A stretch of 64,000 bases of DNA from Thermoflavifilum thermophilum (GCF_900116565.1 NZ_FPCJ01000001.1:2600540-2664539), one strand, 5' to 3'; shown: positions 11,343 through 21,058, counted from the first letter of the stretch. The notes: generated from the letters alone by a model not told the origin. Translations and numbers: made by a program.

Positions 11343-12749
11343 TTACAGGTGAATGGCTTCGCCGTAGGCCACTTCGATGGCATCTTTGACGGATTCGCTG
11401 ATGGTGGGATGCGGATGGATGGAATCCAGCACTTCGTGATAGGTGGTTTCCAGTTTACGTGCCACTACTGTTTCGGCAATGATTTCCGTTACATTGTAGC
11501 CAATCATGTGGGTACCCAGCCATTCGCCGTATTTGGCATCGAACACCACCTTGATGAATCCTTCGTTGGCACCGGCGGCTGTAGCCTTACCGGAGGCAGA
11601 AAGCGGAAATTTACCCACCTTCACTTCATAACCGGCTTCCCGGGCAGCTTTTTCGGTATAGCCTACCGAAGCAATTTCCGGTGAACAATAGGTACAGCCA
11701 GGGATATTGTGATAATCAATGGGTTCAGGCTTGCGGGCATATTTTTTCTCCTGATAGGCAATGTGTTCCACACATACAATACCTTCTTTGGAAGCTACAT
11801 GAGCCAGAGCTGGTCCCGGAATGCAGTCGCCGATGGCGTAAATACCGGGTACATTGGTTTGGTAATAAGTATCTACCGCAATTTTTCCTTTTTCTGTTTT
11901 GATACCCAATGTTTCCAAACCGATGTTTTCCACATTGGCTACGATACCCACGGCGCTAAGCACCACATCAGCTTCCAGGGTAATGTTGCCTTGCGGCGTT
12001 TTGACAGTGGCTTTCACGCCTTTGCCCGAAGTATCAACCCCTGTAACTTCTGAGCTGGTATAGATTTGCATGCCTTTTTTGCGGAAAATTTTTTCCAGTT
12101 CGCGGGAAATATCTTCATCCTCGTTGGGTACAATACGCGGCAAAAATTCCACAATCGTTACTTTGGTGCCGATGCTGTTGTAGAAATAACCAAATTCTAC
12201 GCCGATCGCGCCCGAGCCAACGATGATCATGGAAGCTGGTTGTTCGGGCAAAACCATGGCTTCGCGATAGCCAATTATTTTTTTATGATCGATTTTCAGA
12301 TTGGGTAATTCCTTGCTGCGGCCGCCCGTGGCAATAATAATATGCCGGGCTTCGTAGGTGGTGGATTTGCCGCTGGTATCGGTTACGCTGATTTTGCCTT
12401 TTGCAACAAGCTTGGCTGTGCCCTGGATGACATCAATTTTGTTTTTGCGCATCAGAAACTGAACGCCTTTGCTCATTTTATCGGCTACAGCTCGGCTGCG
12501 CTTGATCATAGCCGGAAAATCGGGTTTGGCCTGTTCCACCTTTATGCCGTAATCAGCTGCGTGCAGGGCATATTCCATGACCTGTGCACTTTTCAGCAGG
12601 GCTTTTGTGGGGATGCATCCCCAGTTCAGGCAGATACCGCCCAGGGATTCACGTTCCACGATAGCCGTTTTAAATCCCAGTTGTGCAGCTCGTATTGCGG
12701 CTACGTAGCCACCCGGACCGCTGCCGATAACAATCAGATCATAAGCCAT
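11343..12749 (-). CDS. lpdA: Dihydrolipoyl dehydrogenase (E3)
   Basis: FAD-dependent flavoprotein that reoxidises dihydrolipoamide in pyruvate, 2-oxoglutarate and branched-chain dehydrogenase complexes and the glycine cleavage system. FAD-binding GSGPGGYVAAIRAAQLG at the N-terminus, redox-active disulfide GGICLNWGCIPTK (about 38-50), NAD-binding GSGAIGVEFGY (about 180) and the C-terminal catalytic His-Glu pair in HPHPTISE. 468 residues, standard. No E1 or E2 genes are nearby. A TACCTTTG box lies 30 nt upstream. Confidence 0.97.
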   Translation of the reverse strand: MAYDLIVIGSGPGGYVAAIRAAQLGFKTAIVERESLGGICLNWGCIPTKALLKSAQVMEYALHAADYGIKVEQAKPDFPAMIKRSRAVADKMSKGVQFLMRKNKIDVIQGTAKLVAKGKISVTDTSGKSTTYEARHIIIATGGRSKELPNLKIDHKKIIGYREAMVLPEQPASMIIVGSGAIGVEFGYFYNSIGTKVTIVEFLPRIVPNEDEDISRELEKIFRKKGMQIYTSSEVTGVDTSGKGVKATVKTPQGNITLEADVVLSAVGIVANVENIGLETLGIKTEKGKIAVDTYYQTNVPGIYAIGDCIPGPALAHVASKEGIVCVEHIAYQEKKYARKPEPIDYHNIPGCTYCSPEIASVGYTEKAAREAGYEVKVGKFPLSASGKATAAGANEGFIKVVFDAKYGEWLGTHMIGYNVTEIIAETVVARKLETTYHEVLDSIHPHPTISESVKDAIEVAYGEAIHL

Positions 12750-12778
12750 AATTCATTGTTTTTGAAGGAATGAGGCTT

Positions 12779-12786
12779 CAAAGGTA
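12779..12786 (-). promoter_or_regulatory. -7 box of lpdA
   Basis: TACCTTTG on the minus strand, exact TAnnTTTG match, in the 56-nt gap between the UbiD-family gene stop and the lpdA ATG. No clear -33 element. Confidence 0.45.
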
Positions 12787-12805
12787 AAAAGAAATGGCTA
12801 AAGCT

Positions 12806-14701
12806 TCAGGACGGATGCGCGACTGCTTCCTCACCATACAACTGGTCGCGGAACCGAAGGGATGGAGAAGGAATAAAAGGGCCTATACCCAGGGATTCCC
12901 ATTTGGCATCCACAGCCTGAATGGTTTGCAGATCGGAAACGATGATGTTGGGCCAGTCGCGCTGAAAGCCGTCAAATTCGCGGGTTTTGATAGTACCATC
13001 CAGGCCTATGATCCCTGCAGCCATGTAATGATCGCGTCTGGGATCCAGGTTATTGGAAATACGCCACAAGGCAACGGCCAGGTCCTGCACATCTACGGTA
13101 TGTTCGGCATATAAAATCATTTTCACACCCGCTTGGGCAAAGATCTGGGCACAGGCAGCATGTAATTCGGCAATATGTCCTTTGCGGTTTTTACGAATAG
13201 CGATCAATACGCAGGGAATCTGCCGATGCAGCAAGGAAACATTGACGTCCCGAATCTCCGGAAACCGTTGCTGCAACTGATGCAGCTCAGGCAAGGCGTC
13301 GGGCTGACAGGTTTCATGGGTTTCGATATCTATTTCTTCTTCCCATTTGCGGGTGGCATCTATGCACATTTTGCCGCCTATACCGGGTTTGCTGCAGGCA
13401 TGATCCAGCACATCCATAGGTCCCTGGCTGAAGTAAATATCCCGCTCGGGACGTATGTGGGCAAAAGCATGCCGGGCAAGGGTTTCATAGTCATGAATAT
13501 CCACCTCTTCATCCACGATGATCAGCATCTTATTGAACATCATCTGCCCTGCTCCCCACATGGCATTCATGACTTTCTGGGCGTGTCCGGGAAATTGTTT
13601 GCGGATTTTAACTATGGTGAGGTTGTGAAATACCCCCTCAATAGGCATATCCATGTCTTCCACTTCGGGCAGCAGGGTCATTTTGATGGGCACAATGAAT
13701 ATGCGTTCGGTGGCTTTGCCAATCCAGGCATCTTCCTGAGGAGGTATGCCCACAATAGTAGCCGGATATATTGCATTTTTGCGGTGGGTGATGCAGGTAA
13801 CATGAAAACGCGGATACCAGTCGGGCAATGAATAATAGCCTGTATGGTCGCCAAAGGGGCCTTCCCAGATTGGGTCTTCCGCAGGGTCAACATATCCTTC
13901 AATCACAATATCCACATCGGCAGGCACCTCTATATCCTGGGTGAGACATTTCACCAGTTCCACCCTTTTTTTCCGAATAAAACCCGCTAACATATACTCA
14001 TCCACATTATCGGGCAAAGGGGCTGTAGCGGCGTAGGTATATACGGGATCGCCACCCAGAGCCACGGCTACCGGCATTTTCAAGCCTTTGGCTTTGTAGG
14101 CCTGGTAATGGCGGGCCGATACTTTGTGTTTATGCCAATGCATGCCGGTCATGTCTTTGGTGAAAACCTGCATGCGATACATGCCTACATTGCGGATGCC
14201 GGTGTCCGGATCTTTGGTATGGATAATGGGCAATGTGATAAAAGGCCCGCCGTCTTTTGGCCAACAGGTAAGGATAGGCAGCCGGTGCAGATCGGGCTCT
14301 TCCATAACTACCTCCTGGCAGGCCCCGCGTCCTTTCCTGCTCACCGGCATCCATGATGCCAGCTTGCCAAGGGTCGGCAGAAGAGTTAATTTTTCTATCA
14401 GTGACCCTTTGGGTAAGGCTAATTCTTTGAACAGTGATTCCATCTCCCGGCCGATATCGTCCAGATTATCCACTCCCAGCGCCATACACATGCGTCGATA
14501 GCTGCCCATGGCGTTGATCAGCACAGGAAAATCATATCCGGTATTTTCGAAAAGCAGGGCTTTCCCTCCGCCGGGTGATTTGCACATGCGGTCTGTGATT
14601 TCGGCAATTTCCAGCCTGGGATTTACATACGTCCGGATGCGTACCAGTTCGCGGGCCTGCTCCAACCGTTCTACAAAAGCCCGGAGGCTGCGGTAAGCCA
14701 T
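12806..14701 (-). CDS. UbiD-family prenylated-FMN decarboxylase
   Basis: Non-oxidative aromatic/acrylic acid decarboxylase of the UbiD family, using prenylated FMN made by a UbiX protein. Family blocks seen: GGKALLFENTG near residue 47, GGDPVYTYAA, EGPFGDHTGYYS, and GKMCIDATRKWEEE. About 631 residues, roughly 130 longer than E. coli UbiD (497); the extra part is a C-terminal region from about residue 480. In Bacteroidota such proteins are usually annotated as menaquinone-biosynthesis decarboxylases, but no other menaquinone gene or ubiX is in this window, so the substrate is inference. Two tandem ATG codons start the frame (14704 and 14701); the second gives MAYRSLRAF. Confidence 0.9.
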   Translation of the reverse strand: MAYRSLRAFVERLEQARELVRIRTYVNPRLEIAEITDRMCKSPGGGKALLFENTGYDFPVLINAMGSYRRMCMALGVDNLDDIGREMESLFKELALPKGSLIEKLTLLPTLGKLASWMPVSRKGRGACQEVVMEEPDLHRLPILTCWPKDGGPFITLPIIHTKDPDTGIRNVGMYRMQVFTKDMTGMHWHKHKVSARHYQAYKAKGLKMPVAVALGGDPVYTYAATAPLPDNVDEYMLAGFIRKKRVELVKCLTQDIEVPADVDIVIEGYVDPAEDPIWEGPFGDHTGYYSLPDWYPRFHVTCITHRKNAIYPATIVGIPPQEDAWIGKATERIFIVPIKMTLLPEVEDMDMPIEGVFHNLTIVKIRKQFPGHAQKVMNAMWGAGQMMFNKMLIIVDEEVDIHDYETLARHAFAHIRPERDIYFSQGPMDVLDHACSKPGIGGKMCIDATRKWEEEIDIETHETCQPDALPELHQLQQRFPEIRDVNVSLLHRQIPCVLIAIRKNRKGHIAELHAACAQIFAQAGVKMILYAEHTVDVQDLAVALWRISNNLDPRRDHYMAAGIIGLDGTIKTREFDGFQRDWPNIIVSDLQTIQAVDAKWESLGIGPFIPSPSLRFRDQLYGEEAVAHPS

Positions 14702-14720
14702 CATGCGTTTTTACTTTTTA

Positions 14721-14728
14721 CAAAGATA
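14721..14728 (-). promoter_or_regulatory. -7 box of the UbiD-family gene
   Basis: TATCTTTG on the minus strand, exact TAnnTTTG, 17-20 nt before the ATG pair. Predicts a leader of only about 10-15 nt. Confidence 0.5.
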
Positions 14729-14762
14729 CGATTCCCTCCTGCGGCATTTTATGCTGTGTAAC

Positions 14763-15017
14763 CTAAACTTCAATCCAACCGGTGGGCACGTACGCCTGAA
14801 TGCAATAACCGGGATACTCGGATTCAGCCCATAACCATTTTTCAAGCATGGCTCCGCCACACGAGCAAACCTGATGTTTGCAGGCATAACAAAGCCGATA
14901 ACTGTGATGCCTGCAAATGCACATCATTTTCGTAAGTTTATAGCGTTCATGGATCGAAAAGGCCTTCTCACATCGTTCACAATGCAGATAGGGTGAAGAA
15001 ACAGACGGCAAAGACAT
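14763..15017 (-). CDS. Small cysteine-rich, probably zinc-binding protein
   Basis: 84 residues from the ATG at 15017 (MSLPSVSSPYLH); the frame is open a further 69 nt upstream. Eight cysteines come in four close pairs: CERC, CIC, CYAC and CSC, with an RHH between the second and third pair. This spacing suggests two zinc knuckles or a cross-brace. The tail (after CGGA) is aromatic and acidic with no further cysteine. I recognise no family. It follows the GH2 gene on the same strand (103 nt) and precedes the UbiD-family gene. The dense paired cysteines make chance unlikely. Confidence 0.6.
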   Translation of the reverse strand: MSLPSVSSPYLHCERCEKAFSIHERYKLTKMMCICRHHSYRLCYACKHQVCSCGGAMLEKWLWAESEYPGYCIQAYVPTGWIEV

Positions 15018-15120
15018 AGGCAAATAGGTTTTGGATCTTAAAAGCCTGCAACCTATACACCCGGTACGCAGCCTATCTGCGTGCATTTTCCTTCAGGCGA
15101 ATTTTTAGGTTGGATTGATT

Positions 15121-17925
15121 TTAATGAAATATCATTTCAATCGAATCTGTATTCCATCCTTTTACAATCCATTTCAATGCAGAGGTCGGTGATAAAGCCT
15201 GTAAATCATATTGCACGGTAATGATGCGGCTTTCACCCGGAGCCAGAGAGAAATAGTTAGCCGACCAGTAGGCAGGCAAAAATTCTGCTCCTGTTTGTGC
15301 ATCTGTGAGCTGGTTGTGAATGAAAAAAGCCAGGGAAGAGCCTGTATTATGAATCCGGAAACTTATCCATAACCGGTTTTGTTTGATTTGTTTGTGGAGC
15401 AAATGGATGTGCAGGCTTGAAGGTTGGAGTGCATGAAATCCGTTGAATTGTCCCGTGGGGCTCATCCAGTATGTATTTTCATCCAGCAGTTTCCCTTCGG
15501 CATTCATAAGGGAAAGATGCAGGAATGTGATGCTGTTTTTTGCAGGCCGATACATGAAGCGTTTGTCTAAAGGTGTAACGGATGATGGAGCAACTTGTAT
15601 GCTTGTGGTTTCAGTTTTTATCATGTTACCGGTGCTATCAAACCACTGGATGCGAGCCTGCAGGGTATGAGCATGATAGGTGCGATTGACAAGGGTAATG
15701 GTACTATCATCCGGGTTGAACTGGAGATGGAGAGGTGCACAGGCTGATTGAATAAAATAATAACCGGCGTTGGGCTCCAGATACCAGTCAAATATTTGCC
15801 AGATAACACTGGGAAAGGCTGCATTGAGTTTCCAGAGCATCACGCCTCCGCGGTCGTTCAGCAGATGTCCCACCGATTCGAAGATAGCCCGGTAAGCTTC
15901 GGCATTCATCAACTGCATTTTGTTACTGTAATCTTCCATGCTTGTGGGAGCACCATAACGGTTAATCATCTCTTGCAGGTAGGTTTCATAATGTCCGTTT
16001 CCTGTGCAGGCATCATGGTAGCCCCAGGTGTTATTCAGCGGAAAAGGCAAGGCGGTATCGGGTACCAGATCGGGAATGATCTTGTGCAAGGTAGCATAAG
16101 GTGGCTGGGAAGGGATGCCGGTTTCATCCTTAAACACCCAGTCTTTTCCCTGATCGGCCAGTGCAAAATAATGTTCTGGTTTTTGCCAGGTGTAGGGCCC
16201 ACCGCTGTATACGCCGGCAGGCTGGTTATCTGGCCAGGAAGCAGCCCAGCCGGCAGGCAGCCTGGCAAAGCCGGAAGAGCTGGGAATGAAGGGTCGGGTT
16301 CCGTCAAGCGTGGCAACTGCCTGGCGCATCGCATCATACAATTCTTTACGGGCATGGCCTTCGTTACCGCCTGTCCATACCAGCAGGCTGGGATGATTGC
16401 GCAGCCGTAAAATCGTACTGATGACATTTCGGATAAACACATCGCCCTGCACCGGCCAATCGGGTGAGCCCTTGAATTCGCCCTGGGTATCGCCAGTAAT
16501 CCAGAAGTCCTGCCACACCAGCAGCCCGTAACGATCAGCTATTTCAAAGAAAACATCCGGAGGAGCCACTCCCCCGCCCCAGATGCGGATCAGGTTCAGA
16601 TGAGCATCGCGGCACAATCTCAGCGAGCGATCAAAGCGAAGCGAATCTTCCTGCAGCATCATATCGGGTACCCAGGCGCCGCCGGTAATGGCTATTCGCC
16701 TGCCGTTAACATAAAAATCCCTTCGTGGCCAGTTATCAACCATGGTTACTCGTGAGCTCACGCTACGTACCCCAAACAGAAATGTGGTATCATCAGAAAT
16801 CCGTCCATCACCCGTTATCAAACGCAACCTGATGCGGTATAAATTTGGCTTCCCATAGCCATTGGGCCACCACAGATGTGGATGCTTCCAGATTAGTTCA
16901 CGGAATTGACGGGAATCCAGGCTCACCGCAAGATTGGCCCGTGGACTTAATCGAACGGATTTTATGATCTCAATGGGTTTGCTTTCAAATCCTTCTCCGC
17001 TGAAAGTAGCTATCAGCTTACCTTCTACTGGGTGCGACTGCAGGTTGCAAAGGGTCAAATGCAAGGCAATCGTTGCGGTGCTGGTGTCCGGAAGATCGGG
17101 CAACTCCGTGATGATTTGCGGATGCTGAATAACAGCAGGCCCGGTAAAACGCAGATAAACCGGTTGCCAGATTCCCATATTGCGGTCGTGTACTTCCGGA
17201 ATCCAGTCCCACCCCACCGAACACAACATGGTAACATTTTTCCCAATATCTCCTGTGGGCCCACCGTTGAGATAAAAATCGCCCAGAGCCTGCAATTGAG
17301 GATGAGATGGCATGCCTGGATCATCAAGCGGAAAGATTTCAACTGCGAGTGCATTTTTTTCACCAAAACGAATCTGATCCGTCACATCAAATGCATATTC
17401 GGCAAACATGCCTACCATCGTAGCAGAATCGGCGATCTGCCGACCATTCAGCCATACTGCAGCGCGGTAGTTTATACCCTTGAAAATCAGCTGCACCCGC
17501 TGTTCCGACCGGGATTTCGGTACTTCAAACACCGTGCGATACCAGTATGGCTTTTTCCAGGGATTGGATACGTGCGGCAGGTAGCTGTATTTCGAAAGTC
17601 CATATTGCAGGTTAAATGAATCATTGGCATCGGGAATGAGCATGTTGTTCAGGCCCACATGCGGATCAGGATACACATGGTTTTTGACCAGTGTGGTGAG
17701 CACGGTGCCGGGTACCACCGCCGGGAACCAATAATCGCGCGCCACAAAGGAAGGTTGCGAGAGAGAGGCACCGTCATAACCGGCCACTTCTGCGGAAAGC
17801 ATTTGAAAATGCGAAAGCATTACTTGTCCAACAGCAGAAGACTGAGCAAATACAGCCTGTGTAAATGCTGAAATCAACTGCAGACAACCCAATACAATAG
17901 TTCGATGAAAATACCTGAATCGCAT
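15121..17925 (-). CDS. Secreted glycoside hydrolase family 2 (beta-mannosidase / exo-glucosaminidase-like)
   Basis: Exo-acting GH2 enzyme, exported by a signal peptide (hydrophobic residues about 9-26, cleavage near VFAQS). Order: sugar-binding jelly-roll (YWYRTVFEVP, about 120-250), Ig-like domain, TIM barrel with the acid/base in TGGNEGH and the nucleophile in FKDETGIP, then further Ig-like domains to residue 934. The GGPYTWQKP loop and the WKLNAAFPSVIWQIFDWYLEPNAGYYF block resemble the exo-beta-D-glucosaminidase and endo-beta-mannosidase branch more than beta-galactosidase. Exact substrate not decidable. Monocistronic or leading the small cysteine-rich gene. Confidence 0.88.
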   Translation of the reverse strand: MRFRYFHRTIVLGCLQLISAFTQAVFAQSSAVGQVMLSHFQMLSAEVAGYDGASLSQPSFVARDYWFPAVVPGTVLTTLVKNHVYPDPHVGLNNMLIPDANDSFNLQYGLSKYSYLPHVSNPWKKPYWYRTVFEVPKSRSEQRVQLIFKGINYRAAVWLNGRQIADSATMVGMFAEYAFDVTDQIRFGEKNALAVEIFPLDDPGMPSHPQLQALGDFYLNGGPTGDIGKNVTMLCSVGWDWIPEVHDRNMGIWQPVYLRFTGPAVIQHPQIITELPDLPDTSTATIALHLTLCNLQSHPVEGKLIATFSGEGFESKPIEIIKSVRLSPRANLAVSLDSRQFRELIWKHPHLWWPNGYGKPNLYRIRLRLITGDGRISDDTTFLFGVRSVSSRVTMVDNWPRRDFYVNGRRIAITGGAWVPDMMLQEDSLRFDRSLRLCRDAHLNLIRIWGGGVAPPDVFFEIADRYGLLVWQDFWITGDTQGEFKGSPDWPVQGDVFIRNVISTILRLRNHPSLLVWTGGNEGHARKELYDAMRQAVATLDGTRPFIPSSSGFARLPAGWAASWPDNQPAGVYSGGPYTWQKPEHYFALADQGKDWVFKDETGIPSQPPYATLHKIIPDLVPDTALPFPLNNTWGYHDACTGNGHYETYLQEMINRYGAPTSMEDYSNKMQLMNAEAYRAIFESVGHLLNDRGGVMLWKLNAAFPSVIWQIFDWYLEPNAGYYFIQSACAPLHLQFNPDDSTITLVNRTYHAHTLQARIQWFDSTGNMIKTETTSIQVAPSSVTPLDKRFMYRPAKNSITFLHLSLMNAEGKLLDENTYWMSPTGQFNGFHALQPSSLHIHLLHKQIKQNRLWISFRIHNTGSSLAFFIHNQLTDAQTGAEFLPAYWSANYFSLAPGESRIITVQYDLQALSPTSALKWIVKGWNTDSIEMIFH

Positions 17926-18074
17926 GATTTCCAGAATATGGCGGTAAAATTATACACGCTTTTGGCAATTGCACCGAAATGGATAAAAAAAGCAAACATC
18001 AGGATAAAAAAGTATGGAGCCCGTGCTTACCCATCAGGTGGCCATAGCTCAGAAACCAGAAATGAAGAAATGTG

Positions 18075-19670
18075 TTAGTTGTAAACAGCTACCGTAAAAG
18101 CCTGGAGCAATGGGTCAAGATGTTTATGCAAAGCAGTTATCCAATCACGGCCATACCAGGCATAATAGGATGAGAAATTTTCAATTCTTTCCTGCAGATG
18201 ATTATCAGGAAACAATTGTTGATGTATGCGCTGGATTTGGGCTGTCTGGATGTGCATTTTTCGTTTCTGTGCGCGAAGCATTTTCAGTTCCAGGTTTTCC
18301 AGCAAATGTTGTGTACGTACCTGGGCAGCTTTTGCCGAAGCAATCAGCGTGCTGTCAATAGCACCTGCTTGTTGGATGATTTGCTGAAAAATTTCATTCA
18401 CCTGTGCGTGATAAGCATGCAGGCTGATTTGTGCGCCGGCTTCCTGCATCACATATTTCCGGATCAGGGTATCCGGATGCTGAAACACATCTGCACAACC
18501 GATATGCAGGCGCTGCATGAGCCGATAGGTTTTTTCCGGAATCCATAACCATGACGAACGCAACATCAGCAGCGGATAGTGCACATCAAAATGTGCAAAC
18601 AAATCTTTCAATTCGAGCCAGTAAGCCAGCTCACCTCCCCCACCGATAAATGCAAGATTGGGCAATAGTTTTTCCTGCATCAGGCCACGCAGCATTACAT
18701 TTGGACTGATTTGTTCGGGATGTTCGTGTATCCACTTCTTTAATGCGGTTTCATCCCAGCTTATTTGGGTGTTTAATACTTTCCAGGTAGTACCGTTTCT
18801 TATGATTCGTTCGCGTACCTGTTCATCGAGATAAAACAGATTTATTTCACGGGGATGTGCCTGCACGGTATGGAGCTGGGATAATGCATGAATGGTTTGT
18901 TGTACGATCTGATAGGTAGTTTGTTGCAGCAATTCTTCCTCGAAAACGGGTATCATGGCCCTTTTGAAAGCCGGCCTATCCGGCATGAAAATCACCAAAC
19001 CATATTCACCAAACAAGGCATTGCACAGATATAGAGTTGCCGTCTGGATATCGTTGTGTTTTAGATAAGCTTCCCGGAACAGCTGCATGAGTTCCTGTGC
19101 ATAGGGTGTAGGGGGCAACAGCCCGGCTATTTCATTTATCATTTCATCCAGACCTTCCGGTTTCATGCGCCCTACTGCCCCCTTCTGGTGGGTTTGCCAA
19201 CGCAGGTAGCGACCTTCGAGATACAAGGTGCTCAATTCTTCCAGGTCATTGTCTTCACTGCCCATAAAATATACCGGCACGAAATGATAATCCGGATACC
19301 GTTCATTCAATGTTTCTGCAAGCCTGATGGCATGAATGATTTTGTAGATCACATACAGATATCCGGTAAACAAATTGGGCTGATGGGCCGTGCATACGGT
19401 AAAGGTCCACTCATCACGCAGCAAAGTGATGTTTTCCTTTACCTTTTTGTGCAGCGGTATATTGGCATATTGAGCAAGCAATTCATCTGCAAGCAGATCC
19501 CGGTAAAAAGGAAATTGCTTGCGTTGCCGGATGATGGAAAGAAAATCGGTTTGGTGTGGGCTGTATTGATAAAAGGGCTGAAGATGGGTCTGCTCATGCA
19601 AATAGTCGAGTATAATGGATGAGAAGTATCCGGTTGCGTCGTAAGGAACATGCTGAATCTGACAATCCAT
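18075..19670 (-). CDS. bshC: Bacillithiol synthase BshC (cysteine-adding enzyme)
   Basis: Adds cysteine to glucosaminyl-malate in the last step of bacillithiol synthesis. 531 residues, near the usual ~540. Family blocks present: AHQPNLFTGYLYVIYKI (about 118-134), VPVYFMGSEDNDLEE (about 155-170), and the FIGGGGELAYWLELKDLF segment before the C-terminal coiled coil (about 420-490). BshA and BshB are not in the window, as is common since bsh genes are scattered. It begins 25 nt after rimO, so it is likely the last gene of that operon. Confidence 0.95.
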   Translation of the reverse strand: MDCQIQHVPYDATGYFSSIILDYLHEQTHLQPFYQYSPHQTDFLSIIRQRKQFPFYRDLLADELLAQYANIPLHKKVKENITLLRDEWTFTVCTAHQPNLFTGYLYVIYKIIHAIRLAETLNERYPDYHFVPVYFMGSEDNDLEELSTLYLEGRYLRWQTHQKGAVGRMKPEGLDEMINEIAGLLPPTPYAQELMQLFREAYLKHNDIQTATLYLCNALFGEYGLVIFMPDRPAFKRAMIPVFEEELLQQTTYQIVQQTIHALSQLHTVQAHPREINLFYLDEQVRERIIRNGTTWKVLNTQISWDETALKKWIHEHPEQISPNVMLRGLMQEKLLPNLAFIGGGGELAYWLELKDLFAHFDVHYPLLMLRSSWLWIPEKTYRLMQRLHIGCADVFQHPDTLIRKYVMQEAGAQISLHAYHAQVNEIFQQIIQQAGAIDSTLIASAKAAQVRTQHLLENLELKMLRAQKRKMHIQTAQIQRIHQQLFPDNHLQERIENFSSYYAWYGRDWITALHKHLDPLLQAFTVAVYN

Positions 19671-19695
19671 GAATGAAATATCTTTTTAGCTCCGG

Positions 19696-21006
19696 TTAAG
19701 AGACAAGCTCGCCTTCGAGATCGTAGTCATACGCCCGGTCAATGCGTACCTGCACCAGGTCACCCGCACGAAGTTTTGTATCGGTATGAATGATTACTTC
19801 GTTATCGACTTCGGGAGAATCAAATTCCGTTCGCCCAACATAGTGCCCAGCCTCCCGGCGATCGACCATCACCTTCATCACCTGGCCGATGCGGGCCTGA
19901 TTTTTTTGGTAGGAAATTTCTCGCTGGCAATCCATCAGCATTTCGGCCCGTCGTTCTTTTTCTTGCTGAGGAATTTCATCCCGCAGAGCAAAAGCACGGG
20001 TATTTTCTTCATGTGAATAGGTAAATACACCCACCCGATCAAAACGCACCTGTTCCATAAAGGCTATCAGTTCTTCCACGTGCTGAAGCGTTTCGCCGGG
20101 AAATCCTACGATGAATGTGGTACGCAGGCAGATTTCAGGAACTTTTTCTCGAATAGCGTAAATGAGCTGTTCAATATATCGTCGATCTGTTTGCCGGTGC
20201 ATAGCCTGCAGGATAGGATCGCTGATGTGCTGCAGCGGAATATCCAGGTATTTGCAGATTTTGCTCTGGCGTTGCATAATCTCCAGCACATCCATCGGGA
20301 ATTGGGCTGGATAGGCATAATGCAGGCGAATCCACTGAATATCGGGTATATCGGAGAGCTTATCGAGCAAGGTAGCCAGCATGCGTTTTTTGTAAAGATC
20401 CAGGCCGTAATAGGTCAGTTCCTGAGCGATCAGAATCAGTTCTTTGACTCCTTTTTCAGCCAGTTTGCGGGCTTCCAGCACAATCTCCTCCATAGGGCGT
20501 GACACGTGCTTACCGCGCATCAGGGGGATGGCACAAAAGGCACAGGTGCGATTACATCCTTCGCTGATTTTTAGATAAGCATAGTGTTTGGGCGTGCTTA
20601 GGAGGCGTTCTCCGATGAGCTCCTGCTTGTAATCGGCCTGCAGCAGCTGCAGCACTTCGCGGTAAGGCTCGGTACCGAACCATGCGTCCACTTCCGGTAT
20701 CTCATCGGCCAGTTCCTGCTGATAGCGCGCACTCAGGCATCCGGTTACGATTACCCGCTCTACCTTACCTCTTTTCTTTCGCTCTACCTGTTCCAGGATG
20801 GTTTGAATGGATTCGGCTTTGGCTTTTTCGATGAAGCCGCAGGTATTGATGATCACTACTTCATGGTCGGATTTGTGGCTTTCGTGCGACACGGCAATAT
20901 CGTTGGCACGCAGCTGTGCGCTGAGCACTTCACTATCTACCAGGTTTTTGGCACATCCCAGGGTGATGATGTTTACCTTGTTCGGCCGGAAAGTTTTTGT
21001 TTTCAA
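19696..21006 (-). CDS. rimO: Ribosomal protein S12 methylthiotransferase RimO
   Basis: Radical-SAM enzyme that methylthiolates an aspartate of ribosomal protein S12. N-terminal UPF0004/MTTase domain with NIITLGCAKNLVDSE, INTCGF and TGCLSAR; radical-SAM cluster CNRTCAFC; C-terminal TRAM domain. The GCAKNLVDSE signature distinguishes RimO from MiaB. Start: the frame stays open to an ATG at 21147, but that would overlap the upstream gene by 89 nt and add about 47 non-conserved residues. The TTG at 21006 (then KTKTFRPNKVNIITLG) gives the normal N-terminus and 436 residues, so it is preferred. Confidence 0.93.
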   Translation of the reverse strand: MKTKTFRPNKVNIITLGCAKNLVDSEVLSAQLRANDIAVSHESHKSDHEVVIINTCGFIEKAKAESIQTILEQVERKKRGKVERVIVTGCLSARYQQELADEIPEVDAWFGTEPYREVLQLLQADYKQELIGERLLSTPKHYAYLKISEGCNRTCAFCAIPLMRGKHVSRPMEEIVLEARKLAEKGVKELILIAQELTYYGLDLYKKRMLATLLDKLSDIPDIQWIRLHYAYPAQFPMDVLEIMQRQSKICKYLDIPLQHISDPILQAMHRQTDRRYIEQLIYAIREKVPEICLRTTFIVGFPGETLQHVEELIAFMEQVRFDRVGVFTYSHEENTRAFALRDEIPQQEKERRAEMLMDCQREISYQKNQARIGQVMKVMVDRREAGHYVGRTEFDSPEVDNEVIIHTDTKLRAGDLVQVRIDRAYDYDLEGELVS

Positions 21007-21058
21007 GCTTTGCGCAATTGTGATGCAAAGGTACCAATCATTTGCCGTAAACCCGTCT

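Noticed and set aside
13175-13831. 218-codon plus-strand frame
   Set aside because: Antisense to the UbiD-family gene, which carries the conserved motifs.
15748-16410. 220-codon plus-strand frame
   Set aside because: Shadow of the GH2 gene; its codons mirror the catalytic-barrel coding strand.
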